A stretch of DNA of 64,000 nucleotides from Rhizobium rhododendri (GTDB taxonomy: Bacteria; Pseudomonadota; Alphaproteobacteria; Rhizobiales; Rhizobiaceae): the NCBI RefSeq assembly GCF_007000325.2, contig NZ_CP117268.1:62001-126000 (forward strand), written 5' to 3'. The translations under genes and the position numbers were made by a program. Below the pieces are notes generated by a model. That model did no database searches, was not told the DNA's origin, and worked only from the letters and a program-made list of their open reading frames with translations. This document shows, in pieces, positions 1 to 9,916 of the stretch (position 1 is its first letter; each line of letters begins with the position of its first letter).

Positions 1-1148
1 CGCACCTTGCGGGCCTTGAGCTGGCCGGAAATGACGGGCTGCATGATGTTGTAGGTGCCGGCCGAGCCGCAGCAGAGATGACCTTCGGCGGGATCCTTCA
101 CGGTAAAGCCAGCAGCTTTCAGCAGCAGCTTCGGCGCGGTGGTGATCTTCTGGCCATGCTGCATCGAGCAGGCGGAATGATAGGCGACGGCGATGCCCTT
201 TGGCTGCTGTCGCGGGAGATCCAGCCCTGACAGATATTCGGTGATGTCCTTGGTCAGCGCCGAGACCCGGGCCGCCTTTTCTGCGTAGGCCGGGTCGAGC
301 CGCAGCATATGGCCGTAGTCCTTGATCGTCGTGCCGCAGCCGGAGGCGGTGATGATGATGGCATCGAGGCCACCCCGGTCGATTTCGCCGACCCAGACGT
401 CGACATTGGCGCGCGCCTGCACCAGCGCCTGATGCTCGCGGCCCATATGGTGGACAAGCGAGCCGCAGCATACCTCGCCGGCTGGTACCACGACCTCGAC
501 GCCGAGCCGCGTCAGCAGCCGGATCGTCGCCGCGTTGATCGCCGGATCGAGCACCGGTTGCGCACATCCCGTCAGGATCGCCACGCGGCCGCGCTTTTCA
601 GCCTTCGGGGCATGGGTGCCGGGTTTTGCGAATGGCGAGGACGGCGGGATGGCGCGGGGTGCGAGGTCGAGCATCGTTGCAAAAGGCAGCAGCGCCGGCA
701 CGCGCCGAAGCAGCGAGGCAAACGGCCGCCCCAGCCTGGCGAGACCGAGCGCCAGCCGGAAGCGGCGGGGGTAAGGCAGGACCGATGCCAGCAGATTGCG
801 GATCATGCGGTCCATCAGCGGCCGCTTGTAGGTTTCCTCGATATGGGCGCGGGCGTGGTCGATGAGGTGGGTATAGTCGACACCGGACGGACAGGTGGTG
901 ACGCAGGCAAGGCACGACAGGCAGCGGTCGATGTGGGTCACCACTTCGGCGTCGGCGGCCCGGCCGTTTTCCAGCATGTCCTTGATCAGGTAGATCCTGC
1001 CGCGCGGGCTATCGAGCTCGTTGCCGAGCGTCACATACGTCGGACAGGTGGCGGTGCAGAAGCCGCAATGGACGCATTTTCGTAGGATCTGCTCCGAAAA
1101 AGCAACGCTCGGATCGGTCAGCTGTTCGGCGGTGAAATTGGTCTGCAT
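1..1148 (-). CDS. glcF: Glycolate oxidase iron-sulfur subunit GlcF (C-terminus beyond window)
   Basis: This is the iron-sulfur subunit of the glycolate oxidase complex, which passes electrons from glycolate oxidation to the respiratory chain. The first 382 codons are visible; the usual length is about 430. A CxxCxxCxxxCP cluster motif lies at residues 25-36 (CVHCGFCTATCP) and a second (CLSCLACVTTCP) near residue 75-90. Two CCG-type cysteine motifs follow (CCGSLVHHMG near residue 210 and CCGSAGTYN near the edge). The ATG is 31 nt after the glcE stop, making it third in a glcD-glcE-glcF operon. It is cut by the left window boundary, not broken. Confidence 0.93.
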   Translation of the reverse strand, partial: MQTNFTAEQLTDPSVAFSEQILRKCVHCGFCTATCPTYVTLGNELDSPRGRIYLIKDMLENGRAADAEVVTHIDRCLSCLACVTTCPSGVDYTHLIDHARAHIEETYKRPLMDRMIRNLLASVLPYPRRFRLALGLARLGRPFASLLRRVPALLPFATMLDLAPRAIPPSSPFAKPGTHAPKAEKRGRVAILTGCAQPVLDPAINAATIRLLTRLGVEVVVPAGEVCCGSLVHHMGREHQALVQARANVDVWVGEIDRGGLDAIIITASGCGTTIKDYGHMLRLDPAYAEKAARVSALTKDITEYLSGLDLPRQQPKGIAVAYHSACSMQHGQKITTAPKLLLKAAGFTVKDPAEGHLCCGSAGTYNIMQPVISGQLKARKV

Positions 1149-1179
1149 CGGATCTTTCGCTGATGGGGAACGTCACCGC

Positions 1180-2376
1180 TCATCCCATCTTCCCTGGATT
1201 GAATATGCCTGCCGGATCGAATTTCTGTTTGATACGCGCCGAGAGAAGCGCCACCGCTGGCTGTTGCGGCTCGAAGGCGTCGTTTTGCGCGCGGGCGTCC
1301 GGCGTGGCGCGCAGCAATGTCGCGTGACCGCCGCCGGCATTGGCGATGTGACGGCGCAGCACGGCGCCATCCGGCTCGGCTTCCATCCGCAGCCATACAA
1401 GGCCGCCCTGCCAGTCGTAGAAGGCATCGACTCCGGCCTCCTGCCTAAGGGCGGCGACCAGCCGATGGCCGGCGCCGGGGGCGACGGAGACACGCCAGAC
1501 CGGCCGCATCGTGCCGTCGGCAAAGGGCACGACATCGCGTATCGCGCGCCACACGGCTTTGCTTTCGGCATCCGGCAGCTGGCCGACGGGGCCGATGCCT
1601 GCCATGGCGCGACTGAGTTTCTCCATCCGCACGTCAACCGATGCGGCAAGACCTTCGATGCGCAGGACCATGGCGGAATGAGCGGACCAGGCGGCGGGCG
1701 CGAATGTCGAGGCGACCGTGACCGGCAGGTGCGCGGCACCCGATACCTCTACCGACAGCGCCATGGCGGCGGCCATCGCCTTGGTCGCAGCTTCATCCGT
1801 AAGATCGGAGATCACGAGCGTCTGCTCCGTCTTGGGGCTCGGCGGTACGCGGAAAGTGACCTCGGTGAGCAGGCCAAGCGTGCCGTGCGACCCGGCCATC
1901 AGTTTGGGAAGATCGAGCCCGGTGACATTCTTCATCACCCGCCCGCCCGCCTTGACGATCTCGCCGCGACCGTTGACGAAACGCACGCCGAGCAGGCTGT
2001 CGCGGGCAGCCCCTGCGAGGATGCGACGCGGGCCGGACGCATTGGCGGCGAAAATGCCGCCGATGGTCGGAAACCCGGAAGTTGCCATCAGGGGAGAATG
2101 GTTCATGGGCTCGAAGGCCATCATCTGGTGGCTGGCCGCCAGCGCCGCCTCGATTTCCTCGACTGGCGTGCCTGCACGCGCCGTCATTACCATCTCGCCG
2201 GGATTATAGGCGACGATGCCCGTCATTCCGCGCGACGTCAGCTCCGAATGGGTGGAAACTGCATTGCCGAAACCGGCGCGACTGTTGCCGCCAACGATCG
2301 ACAGCGCGTGGCCTTTGGAGGCGTGATCGCGGATGATAGTGGCCGCTTCCTCTTCCGTGGTCGGGATAAGCGTCAT
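1180..2376 (-). CDS. glcE: Glycolate oxidase FAD-binding subunit GlcE
   Basis: This 398-residue protein is the second flavin-type subunit of glycolate oxidase, which converts glycolate to glyoxylate. An FAD_binding_4 (PCMH-type) fold fills the N-terminal half, with the run SIVGGNSRAGFGN near residue 26 and PTIGGIFAANASGPRR near residue 103. The C-terminal part matches the smaller GlcE type rather than the full FAD-oxidase C domain of GlcD. Its ATG overlaps the glcD stop by 4 nt, so translation is probably coupled. A 31-nt gap separates it from glcF. Confidence 0.92.
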   Translation of the reverse strand: MTLIPTTEEEAATIIRDHASKGHALSIVGGNSRAGFGNAVSTHSELTSRGMTGIVAYNPGEMVMTARAGTPVEEIEAALAASHQMMAFEPMNHSPLMATSGFPTIGGIFAANASGPRRILAGAARDSLLGVRFVNGRGEIVKAGGRVMKNVTGLDLPKLMAGSHGTLGLLTEVTFRVPPSPKTEQTLVISDLTDEAATKAMAAAMALSVEVSGAAHLPVTVASTFAPAAWSAHSAMVLRIEGLAASVDVRMEKLSRAMAGIGPVGQLPDAESKAVWRAIRDVVPFADGTMRPVWRVSVAPGAGHRLVAALRQEAGVDAFYDWQGGLVWLRMEAEPDGAVLRRHIANAGGGHATLLRATPDARAQNDAFEPQQPAVALLSARIKQKFDPAGIFNPGKMG

Positions 2377-3812
2377 CGGGCGGCGCGTCCATCGAGGGGG
2401 AAGACCTTGGAGGGGTTGAGAAGCCAGCCTTCGTCGAAGGCGCTGCGGGCTGCCATCATCTGGGCGAGGTCGACCTCGGCATATTGATGCCGCATAAGGT
2501 CGCGTTTCTCGATGCCGACCCCGTGCTCGCCGGTCAGACAGCCGCCTGCATCGACGCAGAGCCTCAGGATGTCCATGCCGGCCGCCTCGGCGTCGGCGGA
2601 TTCCTTCGGGTCGTTGGCATTGAACAGGATCAGCGGATGCATGTTGCCATCTCCGGCATGGAAGACGTTGGCGACCCGCAGGCCGTAGCGCGCAACGATC
2701 TCGCCGGTCTTCTGCAGCACGTAGGACAACTGGCTGAGTGGCACCGTGCCGTCCATGCAGATATAGTCGGCAATGCGTCCGGTGGCGCCGAAAGCCGATT
2801 TACGGCCCTTCCAGATCAGTGCCGCCTCTGTGGCCGACTGGCATTCGCGGACGGTCTTCACCTGGTGCCGGCCGGCGATCTCGACGATGCTCTTCAGCAT
2901 CAGGTCCATCTCTGCCTCCGATCCCTCGACCTCGACGATCAGCAGCGCGCCGACATCGAGCGGATAGCCGGCATGGGCAAAGGCCTCGCAGATCTCGATC
3001 GCCTGTTTGTCCATGAATTCCATGGCAACGGGGATGATGCCTGACGCGATGACCTCGGAAACGCAGGCGCCTGCATGCTCCGACGTGTCGAAGCCGAAAA
3101 GCACCGGGCGGGCTCCCTCAGGCTTGGCGATCAGCCGCACCGTCGCCTCGGTGACGATGCCGAGCTGGCCTTCAGAGCCGCAGACGAGGCCGAGGAGATC
3201 GTAGCCGGACGCATCGAGCGCCTTGCCGCCGAGTGTGATGACGGTGCCATCGACGAGCACCATGGTGACGCCGAGCAGGTTGTTGGTCGTCACGCCGTAT
3301 TTCAGACAGTGCGCGCCGCCGGAATTCATGGCGATATTGCCGCCGATGGTGCAGGCGAGTTGCGAGCTCGGGTCCGGGGCGTAGAAGAAGCCGTCGCCGG
3401 AGACGCGTTCGGAAATGCTGAGATTGGTGACGCCGGCCTGAACGGTGGCGGTGCGGTTGTCAAAATCGATATCGAGGATGGTGTTCATCTTCGACAGGCC
3501 GATGACGACGGCGTCTTCCTGCGGAATGGCCCCGCCGGAGAGCGAGGTGCCCGCGCCGCGCGGCACGACCGGGATACCGTTTCGGTGGCAGTAGCCGAGC
3601 ACGACGGCCACATCGTCAGTCGTGCGCGGCAAAGCCACCGCCAGCGGCATGCGCCTGTAGGAAACGAAGGCGTCCGTCTCGAACGGCATGAGTTCGCGCG
3701 GCTCGTGGATGAGGCACTCCGGCGGCAGGAGACCGACGAGGTCGGCAACGATCTCCGCGCGTCGGGCCAGTACATCCGGCCGCAGCGTCAGGAACTCGAT
3801 CGCATCAGTCAT
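2373..3812 (-). CDS. glcD: Glycolate oxidase catalytic FAD subunit GlcD
   Basis: This is the catalytic subunit that oxidises glycolate (and often D-lactate) to glyoxylate. It carries an FAD_binding_4 domain (VPRGAGTSLSGGAIP near residue 74, then the CTIGGNIAMNSGGAHCLKYG region) and a C-terminal FAD-oxidase domain ending with the family signature HAGDGNMHP and GCLTGEHGVG. I chose the ATG at 3812 (479 residues) because a GAGGAGG ribosome site sits 5 nt upstream. The reading frame stays open for 20 more codons, without such a site. First gene of the operon, divergent from the LysR gene. Confidence 0.94.
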   Translation of the reverse strand: MTDAIEFLTLRPDVLARRAEIVADLVGLLPPECLIHEPRELMPFETDAFVSYRRMPLAVALPRTTDDVAVVLGYCHRNGIPVVPRGAGTSLSGGAIPQEDAVVIGLSKMNTILDIDFDNRTATVQAGVTNLSISERVSGDGFFYAPDPSSQLACTIGGNIAMNSGGAHCLKYGVTTNNLLGVTMVLVDGTVITLGGKALDASGYDLLGLVCGSEGQLGIVTEATVRLIAKPEGARPVLFGFDTSEHAGACVSEVIASGIIPVAMEFMDKQAIEICEAFAHAGYPLDVGALLIVEVEGSEAEMDLMLKSIVEIAGRHQVKTVRECQSATEAALIWKGRKSAFGATGRIADYICMDGTVPLSQLSYVLQKTGEIVARYGLRVANVFHAGDGNMHPLILFNANDPKESADAEAAGMDILRLCVDAGGCLTGEHGVGIEKRDLMRHQYAEVDLAQMMAARSAFDEGWLLNPSKVFPLDGRAAR

Positions 3813-3883
3813 GGCGCCCTCCTCAGCGACACCCAGAAGCTTCATGTCTAGCATATCCGGCATTCTTGCCAAGCGGTGAATAG

Positions 3884-3900
3884 TGCAAAGGACTTTTGCA
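3884..3900. promoter_or_regulatory. Inverted repeat in the glcD/LysR divergent promoter
   Basis: TGCAAA-GGACT-TTTGCA is a perfect 6-bp-arm inverted repeat in the 180-bp space between divergent glcD and the LysR gene. It lies 71 bp upstream of the glcD ATG. LysR proteins usually bind imperfect dyads in such divergent regions, so it is a reasonable operator for the neighbouring regulator. Position and symmetry are seen; the function is inferred. Confidence 0.4.
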
Positions 3901-3992
3901 AAGCCGGAACAAATGTCCTATCGAAGAAGCCCTGGCACGCCCGGAAATTCCGGCTCGTCGGGGCACGAACAGGATAGGACGGGGATCTCCGA

Positions 3993-4889
3993 ATGATCAA
4001 TTTCCATGACCTTCAGATCTTCATTGCAGTCGTCTCGAGCGGCAGCATGTCCGATGCCGGGCGCGCGCATGGGCTTTCGCCGGCAGTGGTTTCGAAACGC
4101 ATCAAACGGCTGGAAGACCAGCTTGGAACGCGGCTGCTGCAGCGGACAACGCGGCAGCTGTCGCTGACGGAGATAGGCCAGGGCTTCTACGACCGGGGGC
4201 TCGCAATCCTGGCGGGGCTGGAGGATGCCGAGTCCTACATCGCCGGTCGTTCTGCGGAAACACAGGGCATCCTCAAGATTTCGGCGCCGACCTCCTTCGG
4301 CCGCATGCATGTCGCGCCGAACCTGAAGGTCTTCATGGCCCGACACCCCAATCTGGCGATCAACCTCGTCCTGACCGACGAGATGACGGATATCGTCGGT
4401 GGCGGTTTCGATGTTGCCATCCGCATCGCGGAGCTGATCGATTCCAGCCTCGTAGCACGCCGGCTGGCACCGGTGCGGCGAGTGCTGTGCGCCTCGCCGG
4501 CCTACATCGCCGAACACGGCGCGCCATCCAATATCGACGATCTCGACCGCCATACCTGCATTCCCGCCCATAACAACGATGCCTGGCGGCTCGAGGGGCC
4601 GAGCGGGCATGTGACGCTGAGGCCCGAGGGCATGCTCAATACAAACTCCAGCGAGGTGATCCGCGAGGCGGTGATCGCCGGCCTGGGCATTGCCCTGCGC
4701 TCGACATGGGATGTCGGTCCCGAGCTGAAGCAGGGCAGCCTCGTGCAGGTCCTGCAGCAGTTCGAGGGATCGCAGAATGTGGCGCTTTCAGCCGTCTACC
4801 CCAGCCGCCAGCATCTTCCGTCCAAGGTGCGCCTGTTCATCGACTTTCTCGCCGACCTCTATGGCCCCGTCCCCTACTGGGAGCTTTAG
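3993..4889 (+). CDS. LysR-family transcriptional regulator, probable glc regulator
   Basis: This 298-residue protein has a winged helix-turn-helix at residues 1-60 (GSMSDAGRAHGLSPAVVSKRIKRLE) followed by the LysR substrate-binding domain from about residue 88 to 292. It belongs to the CrgA/DsdC-like branch (LKISAPTSFGRMHVAPNL). It lies divergent to glcDEF and directly upstream of malate synthase, so control of glycolate/glyoxylate use is the simplest inference. E. coli glc is controlled by a GntR protein (GlcC), so this would be a different regulator type. The effector is not predictable from sequence. Confidence 0.85.
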   Translation: MINFHDLQIFIAVVSSGSMSDAGRAHGLSPAVVSKRIKRLEDQLGTRLLQRTTRQLSLTEIGQGFYDRGLAILAGLEDAESYIAGRSAETQGILKISAPTSFGRMHVAPNLKVFMARHPNLAINLVLTDEMTDIVGGGFDVAIRIAELIDSSLVARRLAPVRRVLCASPAYIAEHGAPSNIDDLDRHTCIPAHNNDAWRLEGPSGHVTLRPEGMLNTNSSEVIREAVIAGLGIALRSTWDVGPELKQGSLVQVLQQFEGSQNVALSAVYPSRQHLPSKVRLFIDFLADLYGPVPYWEL

Positions 4890-4939
4890 CCCAGGCCGTT
4901 ATTTCTCAGATGGCATAAATGTTATTCACTATCGCCGAA

Positions 4940-4969
4940 TTGACTAGGTGAGTTCGTCGCCGCTAACTA
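4940..4969 (+). promoter_or_regulatory. Candidate sigma-70 promoter for malate synthase
   Basis: TTGACT (4940-4945), an 18-bp spacer and TAACTA (4964-4969) lie just upstream of the glcB start, in the 110-bp gap after the LysR gene. The -35 is good and the -10 is weak. Upstream genes on the same strand could also read through. Confidence 0.35.
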
Positions 4970-4999
4970 CGCTCCATGCGAATTTCAGGAGCGAGCGAC

Positions 5000-7162
5000 A
5001 TGAAGCGTATTGACAAGAACGGACTGCAGATCGATGCAGCGCTGCACGATTTCCTGGTCGACGAGGCCTTGCCCGGCTCAAGCGTTGCGGCCGATGCGTT
5101 CTTTGCCGGCTTTTCCGCTATCGTCCATGACCTTGCCCCGAAGAACCGGGCACTGCTTGCCCGCCGCGACGAACTGCAGCTTCAGATCGATGACTGGTAT
5201 CGCAAGAACGGCGCGCCCACTGATATGGAGGCCTACCAGGCTTTCCTGCGCGAGATCGGCTACTTGCTCCCGGAAGGTCCGGATTTCACCGTCTCCACCG
5301 CCCACGTCGACGCTGAGATCGCCACCATCGCCGGGCCGCAGCTAGTCGTGCCGGTCATGAACGCACGCTATGCGCTGAATGCTGCCAACGCCCGCTGGGG
5401 CTCGCTCTACGATGCTCTCTACGGCACCGATGCCATCCCGGAGAGCGACGGGGCTGACAAGGGTAAGGGCTACAATCCAACGCGCGGTGCCAAGGTGATC
5501 GCCTGGGTCCGCGACTTCCTCGATGCGGCCGTGCCGCTCTCCGGTGCCAGCTGGAAGGATGTTACGGGGTTCGCCGTCGTCGACGGAAAGCTCGACGTTA
5601 CTGCGGCTATTGGAAAGCCGGTTGAGCTGACCAGCGCTGCGCAGTTTGCCGGCTATCTCGGCGACAGCGCCGCGCCGACCCATCTGCTTTTGAAGAACAA
5701 CGGCATCCATATCGAGATAGTCATCGATGCGACGACGGCGATCGGCAAGAGCGACGCCGGCCACATCTCCGATGTCCGGCTGGAATCGGCGATCACCACG
5801 ATCATGGATTGCGAAGATTCTATCGCCGCAGTCGACGCCGAGGACAAGACGGCTGTCTACCGCAACTGGCTTGGGCTGATGAAGGGCGATCTCACGGAAG
5901 AGGTGGAAAAGGGCGGCAAGACCTTCACGCGGCACCTCAACCCGGATGTCTCCTACACGGCGCCGGATGGAACAGGCGTCCTCGTGCACGCCCGCTCGCT
6001 GATGCTGATCCGCAATGTCGGCCACCTCATGACCAATCCGGCTATTCTCGACCGCGACGGGCTCGAGGTGCCGGAGGGCATCATGGATGCCGCCATCACA
6101 GCGCTGATCGCCCTTCACGACATCGGCCCCAACGGTCGGCACCAGAATTCGCGCGAGGATTCCATGTACGTCGTCAAGCCGAAGATGCACGGGCCGGAAG
6201 AAGTGGCCTTCGCAGCCGAGATCTTCTCGCGCGTCGAGGACGTGCTCGGCATGCCCCGCAACACCATCAAAATGGGCATCATGGACGAGGAGCGCCGCAC
6301 CACCATCAATCTGAAGGAGTGTATTCGCGCTGCCCGGGAGCGCGTGGTGTTCATCAACACAGGCTTCCTCGACCGCACCGGCGACGAGATCCACACCTCG
6401 ATGGAAGTAGGCCCGATGATCCGCAAGGGCGACATGAAGCAGGCCGCCTGGATCGCCGCTTACGAGAACTGGAATGTCGATATCGGCCTTGCCTGCGGCC
6501 TGTCCGGCCATGCGCAGATCGGCAAGGGCATGTGGGCCATGCCGGACCTGATGGCGGCGATGCTGGAGCAGAAGATCGCCCATCCCAAGGCCGGCGCCAA
6601 CACAGCCTGGGTGCCATCGCCGACAGCCGCAACCCTGCATGCCACGCATTACCATCGCGTCAATGTCGCAACCGTCCAGCAAGGGCTAAAGGACCGCGCC
6701 CGCGCCAAGCTGTCCGATATTCTTTCCGTTCCGGTCGCCGTCAGGCCGAACTGGACGCCGGAGGAAATCCAGCACGAGCTCGACAACAATGCTCAAGGCA
6801 TCCTCGGCTATGTCGTGCGCTGGGTCGACCAGGGCATCGGCTGCTCGAAGGTGCCCGACATCAACAATGTCGGCCTGATGGAAGATCGCGCGACGCTGCG
6901 CATCTCCGCCCAGCACATGGCCAACTGGCTGCACCACAAGGTGGTGAGCGAGAGCCAGATCATTGAGACCATGCGGCGGATGGCTGAAGTCGTCGATCGT
7001 CAGAATGCAGGCGATCCGCTCTACCGGCCGATGGCAAAGGACTACGATGCCTCCATCGCGTTCCAGGCGGCGCTTGAACTGGTGCTCGAAGGCCGCAATC
7101 AGCCCAACGGCTACACCGAGCCTGTCCTGCACCGCCGGCGGATCGCGCTGAAAGCTGCGTGA
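5000..7162 (+). CDS. glcB: Malate synthase G
   Basis: This enzyme condenses glyoxylate with acetyl-CoA to give malate, completing glycolate assimilation started by GlcDEF. The protein is 720 residues, matching the usual length of about 723. The TIM-barrel core carries NIMDCEDS-like ([17 protein letters not shown]) and [17 protein letters not shown] runs, and the catalytic arginine falls in the latter. The ATG at 5000 is preceded by CAGGAG at 8 nt; the open frame reaches 8 codons further but without a good ribosome site. It is monocistronic in appearance, with a strong stem-loop after the stop. Confidence 0.96.
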   Translation: MKRIDKNGLQIDAALHDFLVDEALPGSSVAADAFFAGFSAIVHDLAPKNRALLARRDELQLQIDDWYRKNGAPTDMEAYQAFLREIGYLLPEGPDFTVSTAHVDAEIATIAGPQLVVPVMNARYALNAANARWGSLYDALYGTDAIPESDGADKGKGYNPTRGAKVIAWVRDFLDAAVPLSGASWKDVTGFAVVDGKLDVTAAIGKPVELTSAAQFAGYLGDSAAPTHLLLKNNGIHIEIVIDATTAIGKSDAGHISDVRLESAITTIMDCEDSIAAVDAEDKTAVYRNWLGLMKGDLTEEVEKGGKTFTRHLNPDVSYTAPDGTGVLVHARSLMLIRNVGHLMTNPAILDRDGLEVPEGIMDAAITALIALHDIGPNGRHQNSREDSMYVVKPKMHGPEEVAFAAEIFSRVEDVLGMPRNTIKMGIMDEERRTTINLKECIRAARERVVFINTGFLDRTGDEIHTSMEVGPMIRKGDMKQAAWIAAYENWNVDIGLACGLSGHAQIGKGMWAMPDLMAAMLEQKIAHPKAGANTAWVPSPTAATLHATHYHRVNVATVQQGLKDRARAKLSDILSVPVAVRPNWTPEEIQHELDNNAQGILGYVVRWVDQGIGCSKVPDINNVGLMEDRATLRISAQHMANWLHHKVVSESQIIETMRRMAEVVDRQNAGDPLYRPMAKDYDASIAFQAALELVLEGRNQPNGYTEPVLHRRRIALKAA

Positions 7163-7174
7163 TCCCATAGCTGT

Positions 7175-7212
7175 TGCCAGAGTGGGCGGTAGGTTTCTGC
7201 TCCACTCTGGCA
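7175..7212. terminator. Bidirectional terminator-like stem-loop
   Basis: TGCCAGAGTGG and its exact complement CCACTCTGGCA (11-bp stem, 16-nt loop) lie between the convergent glcB and the SBP gene. There is no strong T-tract on either strand. The position between convergent stops favours a terminator role. Confidence 0.6.
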
Positions 7213-7249
7213 TTCACGTCAGGCTAACGTTCCATGATCTCCGGGCCGG

Positions 7250-8281
7250 TCAAGTCTTCGCCGCTTTGGCAAACGTCGGATCGAAGGTCTTGCTGAAGGG
7301 AACATCGGCATTGGCAAGTCCTGGATCGAGCGTCTTCAGCACGCCCATCATCGAGTCGTAGCCTTCCTTGGTGACCAGACCATCCAGCGAGTACATCTCT
7401 TTCGAGTTCTTGAACGCCTGCATGTACAGATCGCGGTTACCCAGCTGGTATTCCGTTGGCACCACGCTGGCCACATCCTCGGGGCTGGCCTGCCCAATCC
7501 ACTTCAACGCCTTCATGAATGCGTTGACGGTGCGCTGCGTGGTCACCGGATTGGCGACAGTGAACTCCTTCTTGATATAGACCGTCGCAGCTGGATTAGG
7601 GCCGCCGAAGAGGGACCGGGTGCCGGCCTCTGTGCGCGTATCGAGGAGAATGGCGATGTCGTTGTCGTATTGCAGCTGCGCGATGACAGGATCGACATGC
7701 GATAGGGCATCGATCTGACCGCTCTTGAAGGCTGCGAGTGCGGCTGCACCTCCGCCGATCCCGATCAGCGAGGCATCGTCGGCCTTCAATCCGCTCTTCA
7801 GCATCGCGTACTGGAACATCAGCGCTGTCGAGGAGCCGGGCGCGGTGATGCCGACCTTGCGCCCCTTCATGTCGGCCATAGACTTGATCTCGCCGGCGAG
7901 ATCCTTGCGCACGGCAATGACGATACCGGGGAAGCGGCCGAGATTGCATATCCCGACGATATCCTGTCCCTTGGTCTGCATGCGGATCGTGTGCTCGTAG
8001 GCACCAGCGACAATATCGAGCGAACCGCCGACCAGACCTTCGAGTGACTTCGAACCACCCGAAAAATCATTGATCGTGACGTTCAGGCCCTCCTCCTTGA
8101 AGAAGCCTTTGCGTTCCGCGATTGTCAGCGGCAGGTAGTACAACAGGGGCTTGCCGCCCACTCCGATAGACACGTCGGTCTTTTCAGGCTTGGCGTCCTG
8201 TGCCATCGCCGACGGGATGCCGTTGAGAGATGCGCCGAATATCGCACCCGTCGTTCCGATCAGAAAAGTCCTGCGTTTCAT
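7250..8281 (-). CDS. NMT1/THI5-type ABC transporter substrate-binding protein
   Basis: This 343-residue periplasmic protein belongs to the nitrate/sulfonate/taurine (SsuA/TauA, NMT1) class. The N-terminus KRRTFLIGT followed by a hydrophobic stretch and SAMAQ-DA looks like a twin-arginine signal peptide. Family runs include PLLYYLPLTIAERKGFFKEEGL and the EPHxxR-like substrate loop. It is last in a three-gene operon after the ATPase and permease, 49 nt downstream of the permease stop. The ligand (sulfonate, taurine, pyrimidine precursor or other) cannot be told from sequence. Confidence 0.86.
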   Translation of the reverse strand: MKRRTFLIGTTGAIFGASLNGIPSAMAQDAKPEKTDVSIGVGGKPLLYYLPLTIAERKGFFKEEGLNVTINDFSGGSKSLEGLVGGSLDIVAGAYEHTIRMQTKGQDIVGICNLGRFPGIVIAVRKDLAGEIKSMADMKGRKVGITAPGSSTALMFQYAMLKSGLKADDASLIGIGGGAAALAAFKSGQIDALSHVDPVIAQLQYDNDIAILLDTRTEAGTRSLFGGPNPAATVYIKKEFTVANPVTTQRTVNAFMKALKWIGQASPEDVASVVPTEYQLGNRDLYMQAFKNSKEMYSLDGLVTKEGYDSMMGVLKTLDPGLANADVPFSKTFDPTFAKAAKT

Positions 8282-8330
8282 GTCTGCTCCTTGGTTTCGG
8301 TTTCGCTACAGCGGTAGGCGGAAATTGAAC

Positions 8331-9101
8331 TTATTGGCCCCGCCAGGCCAAAAGCCGGCGTTCGACGACAGTCACCAGACCGTCGACGATCAAGACGAAC
8401 GCCATCAGCACGAACATGCCGGCAAAGACGCCGGTCACGTCGAACACCCCCTCGGCCTGTTGGATCAGATATCCAAGACCGGCGGATGAACCGAGATATT
8501 CACCGACAACTGCGCCAACCACTGCGAAGCCCACCGAGGTGTGCAGGCTGGAGAACATCCATGATAGGGCGGAGGGCAGGTAGACGTGGCGAAGCAATTG
8601 CCGTTCGTTCATGCCGAGCATTCGGGCATTGGCGAGGATAGGCTGGCTCACCTCCTTGACACCCTGGTAGACGTTAAAAAACACGATGAAGAACACCAGG
8701 GTGAAGCCAAGCGCCACCTTGGACCAGATGCCGAGACCGAACCATAATGCGAAAATCGGCGCCAGCACGACGCGGGGCAAGGCGTTCGCAGCCTTGACAT
8801 AGGGATCGAAGACCGCAGCGAGCATCGGTTGTCGGGCAAACCAGAAGCCCAGAAAAACACCGCCGAAAGAGCCGAGCAGAAAGGCAAGCGTGGCTTCCGA
8901 TAGGGTGATCCAGAGATGGTACCAGATCGAGCCGCTCGCAAACCAGTCAACTATGCGCAACAACACTTTCCATGGATCTGCGAAGAAAAATGCCATGGTT
9001 TTTGGGTTTCCGAACAGCGTTGTGGTGGTTGCCACGTGCCAGGTCGCCAGGATGAGGGCGGCGACCAGCACACGCAGGGAGAAGAGAAGCACGCGGTTCA
9101 T
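8331..9101 (-). CDS. ABC transporter permease (nitrate/sulfonate/taurine class)
   Basis: This 256-residue inner-membrane protein of the BPD_transp_1 family has about six hydrophobic segments. The EAA-type loop that contacts the ATPase is visible around residues 170-190 (LANARMLGMNERQLLRHVYLPS). I chose the ATG at 9101 because it overlaps the ATPase stop (ATGA), the usual sign of translational coupling; the frame is open 20 codons further upstream inside the ATPase gene. It pairs with the neighbouring ATPase and SBP. Confidence 0.88.
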   Translation of the reverse strand: MNRVLLFSLRVLVAALILATWHVATTTTLFGNPKTMAFFFADPWKVLLRIVDWFASGSIWYHLWITLSEATLAFLLGSFGGVFLGFWFARQPMLAAVFDPYVKAANALPRVVLAPIFALWFGLGIWSKVALGFTLVFFIVFFNVYQGVKEVSQPILANARMLGMNERQLLRHVYLPSALSWMFSSLHTSVGFAVVGAVVGEYLGSSAGLGYLIQQAEGVFDVTGVFAGMFVLMAFVLIVDGLVTVVERRLLAWRGQ

Positions 9102-9916
9102 CGGCCAGCCCCGCTCGTCTGCCGGTAGGCAGTCATGACCTCGTCGCGCAGCGCCTCCCAAATCTCGCGATGAAGCTCATTGAACGTCGCGTCGTGGCGG
9201 ATATCGGCAATCTCGCGCGGGCGGGCGAGCGGCACCCTGAAATCACCGATAATCCGCGACCGTGGGCCGGCCGACATGATCAACACCCTGTCGGCAAGAG
9301 CAATCGCCTCATCCAGATCGTGGGTGACAAACAGGACAGCCTTGCGATCCTCAGACCAGAGTCTCAGCAGCAGATCTCCCATGATCTGGCGTGTCTGGGC
9401 ATCGAGCGGGCCGAAGGGCTCGTCCATCAGCAGGATCTTCGGGTTGCGGATCAGGACCTGCGCCAGGCCGGTGCGCTTGCGCTGGCCGCCGGAGAGTGTT
9501 GCCGGGAAGCGGTCGGCGAAAGCACCGAGCCCGACGCGCTCCAGCCATTCGAGCGACATTCGCCGGGCGTCGCTCGAGGACATACCTGCAACCTCCAGGC
9601 CGATCGCGACGTTTTCGAGAACCGTCTTCCATGGCATAAGCGCATCTTGCTGGAAGAGATAGCCTGCTTCGCGGTTCAGGCCCTTCAGTGGTTTTCCGAA
9701 TATCTCCACCGATCCCGAGGCAGGCGCGAGAAGGCCGGCCACAGCGTTGAGAAGCGTGGACTTGCCGCATCCTGTCGGTCCGACGATGGCCAGGAATTCA
9801 TGTTCATCGATATCGAGATTGGTCGGAGCGACGGCTTGGTATTGCTTCTTCCCGATGTGGCCAAACGAAATCGCCACGTTCTTCAGACTGACCGCCCTCG
9901 GGGTCCCTGACGTCAT
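9098..9916 (-). CDS. ABC transporter ATP-binding protein (SsuB/TauB class)
   Basis: This 272-residue ATPase has Walker A GPTGCGKST near residue 49, signature SGGQRKR near residue 147, Walker B LLMDEP followed by the FGPLDAQTR run typical of nitrate/sulfonate/taurine ATPases, and an H-loop THDLDEA. The signature reads SGGQRKRTG instead of the usual SGGMRQRV, a mild divergence. It is the first gene of the operon, so the promoter should lie within 9917-10101, where I see no clear elements. Confidence 0.88.
   Translation of the reverse strand: MTSGTPRAVSLKNVAISFGHIGKKQYQAVAPTNLDIDEHEFLAIVGPTGCGKSTLLNAVAGLLAPASGSVEIFGKPLKGLNREAGYLFQQDALMPWKTVLENVAIGLEVAGMSSSDARRMSLEWLERVGLGAFADRFPATLSGGQRKRTGLAQVLIRNPKILLMDEPFGPLDAQTRQIMGDLLLRLWSEDRKAVLFVTHDLDEAIALADRVLIMSAGPRSRIIGDFRVPLARPREIADIRHDATFNELHREIWEALRDEVMTAYRQTSGAGR

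Noticed and set aside
1021..2487. Long plus-strand ORF of 488 codons opposite glcE
   Set aside because: It is antisense to the clear glcE coding sequence, rich in Arg/Gly/His, and has no family motif or ribosome site.
5342..6682. Minus-strand ORF of 446 codons opposite malate synthase
   Set aside because: Antisense shadow of glcB with no recognisable domain.
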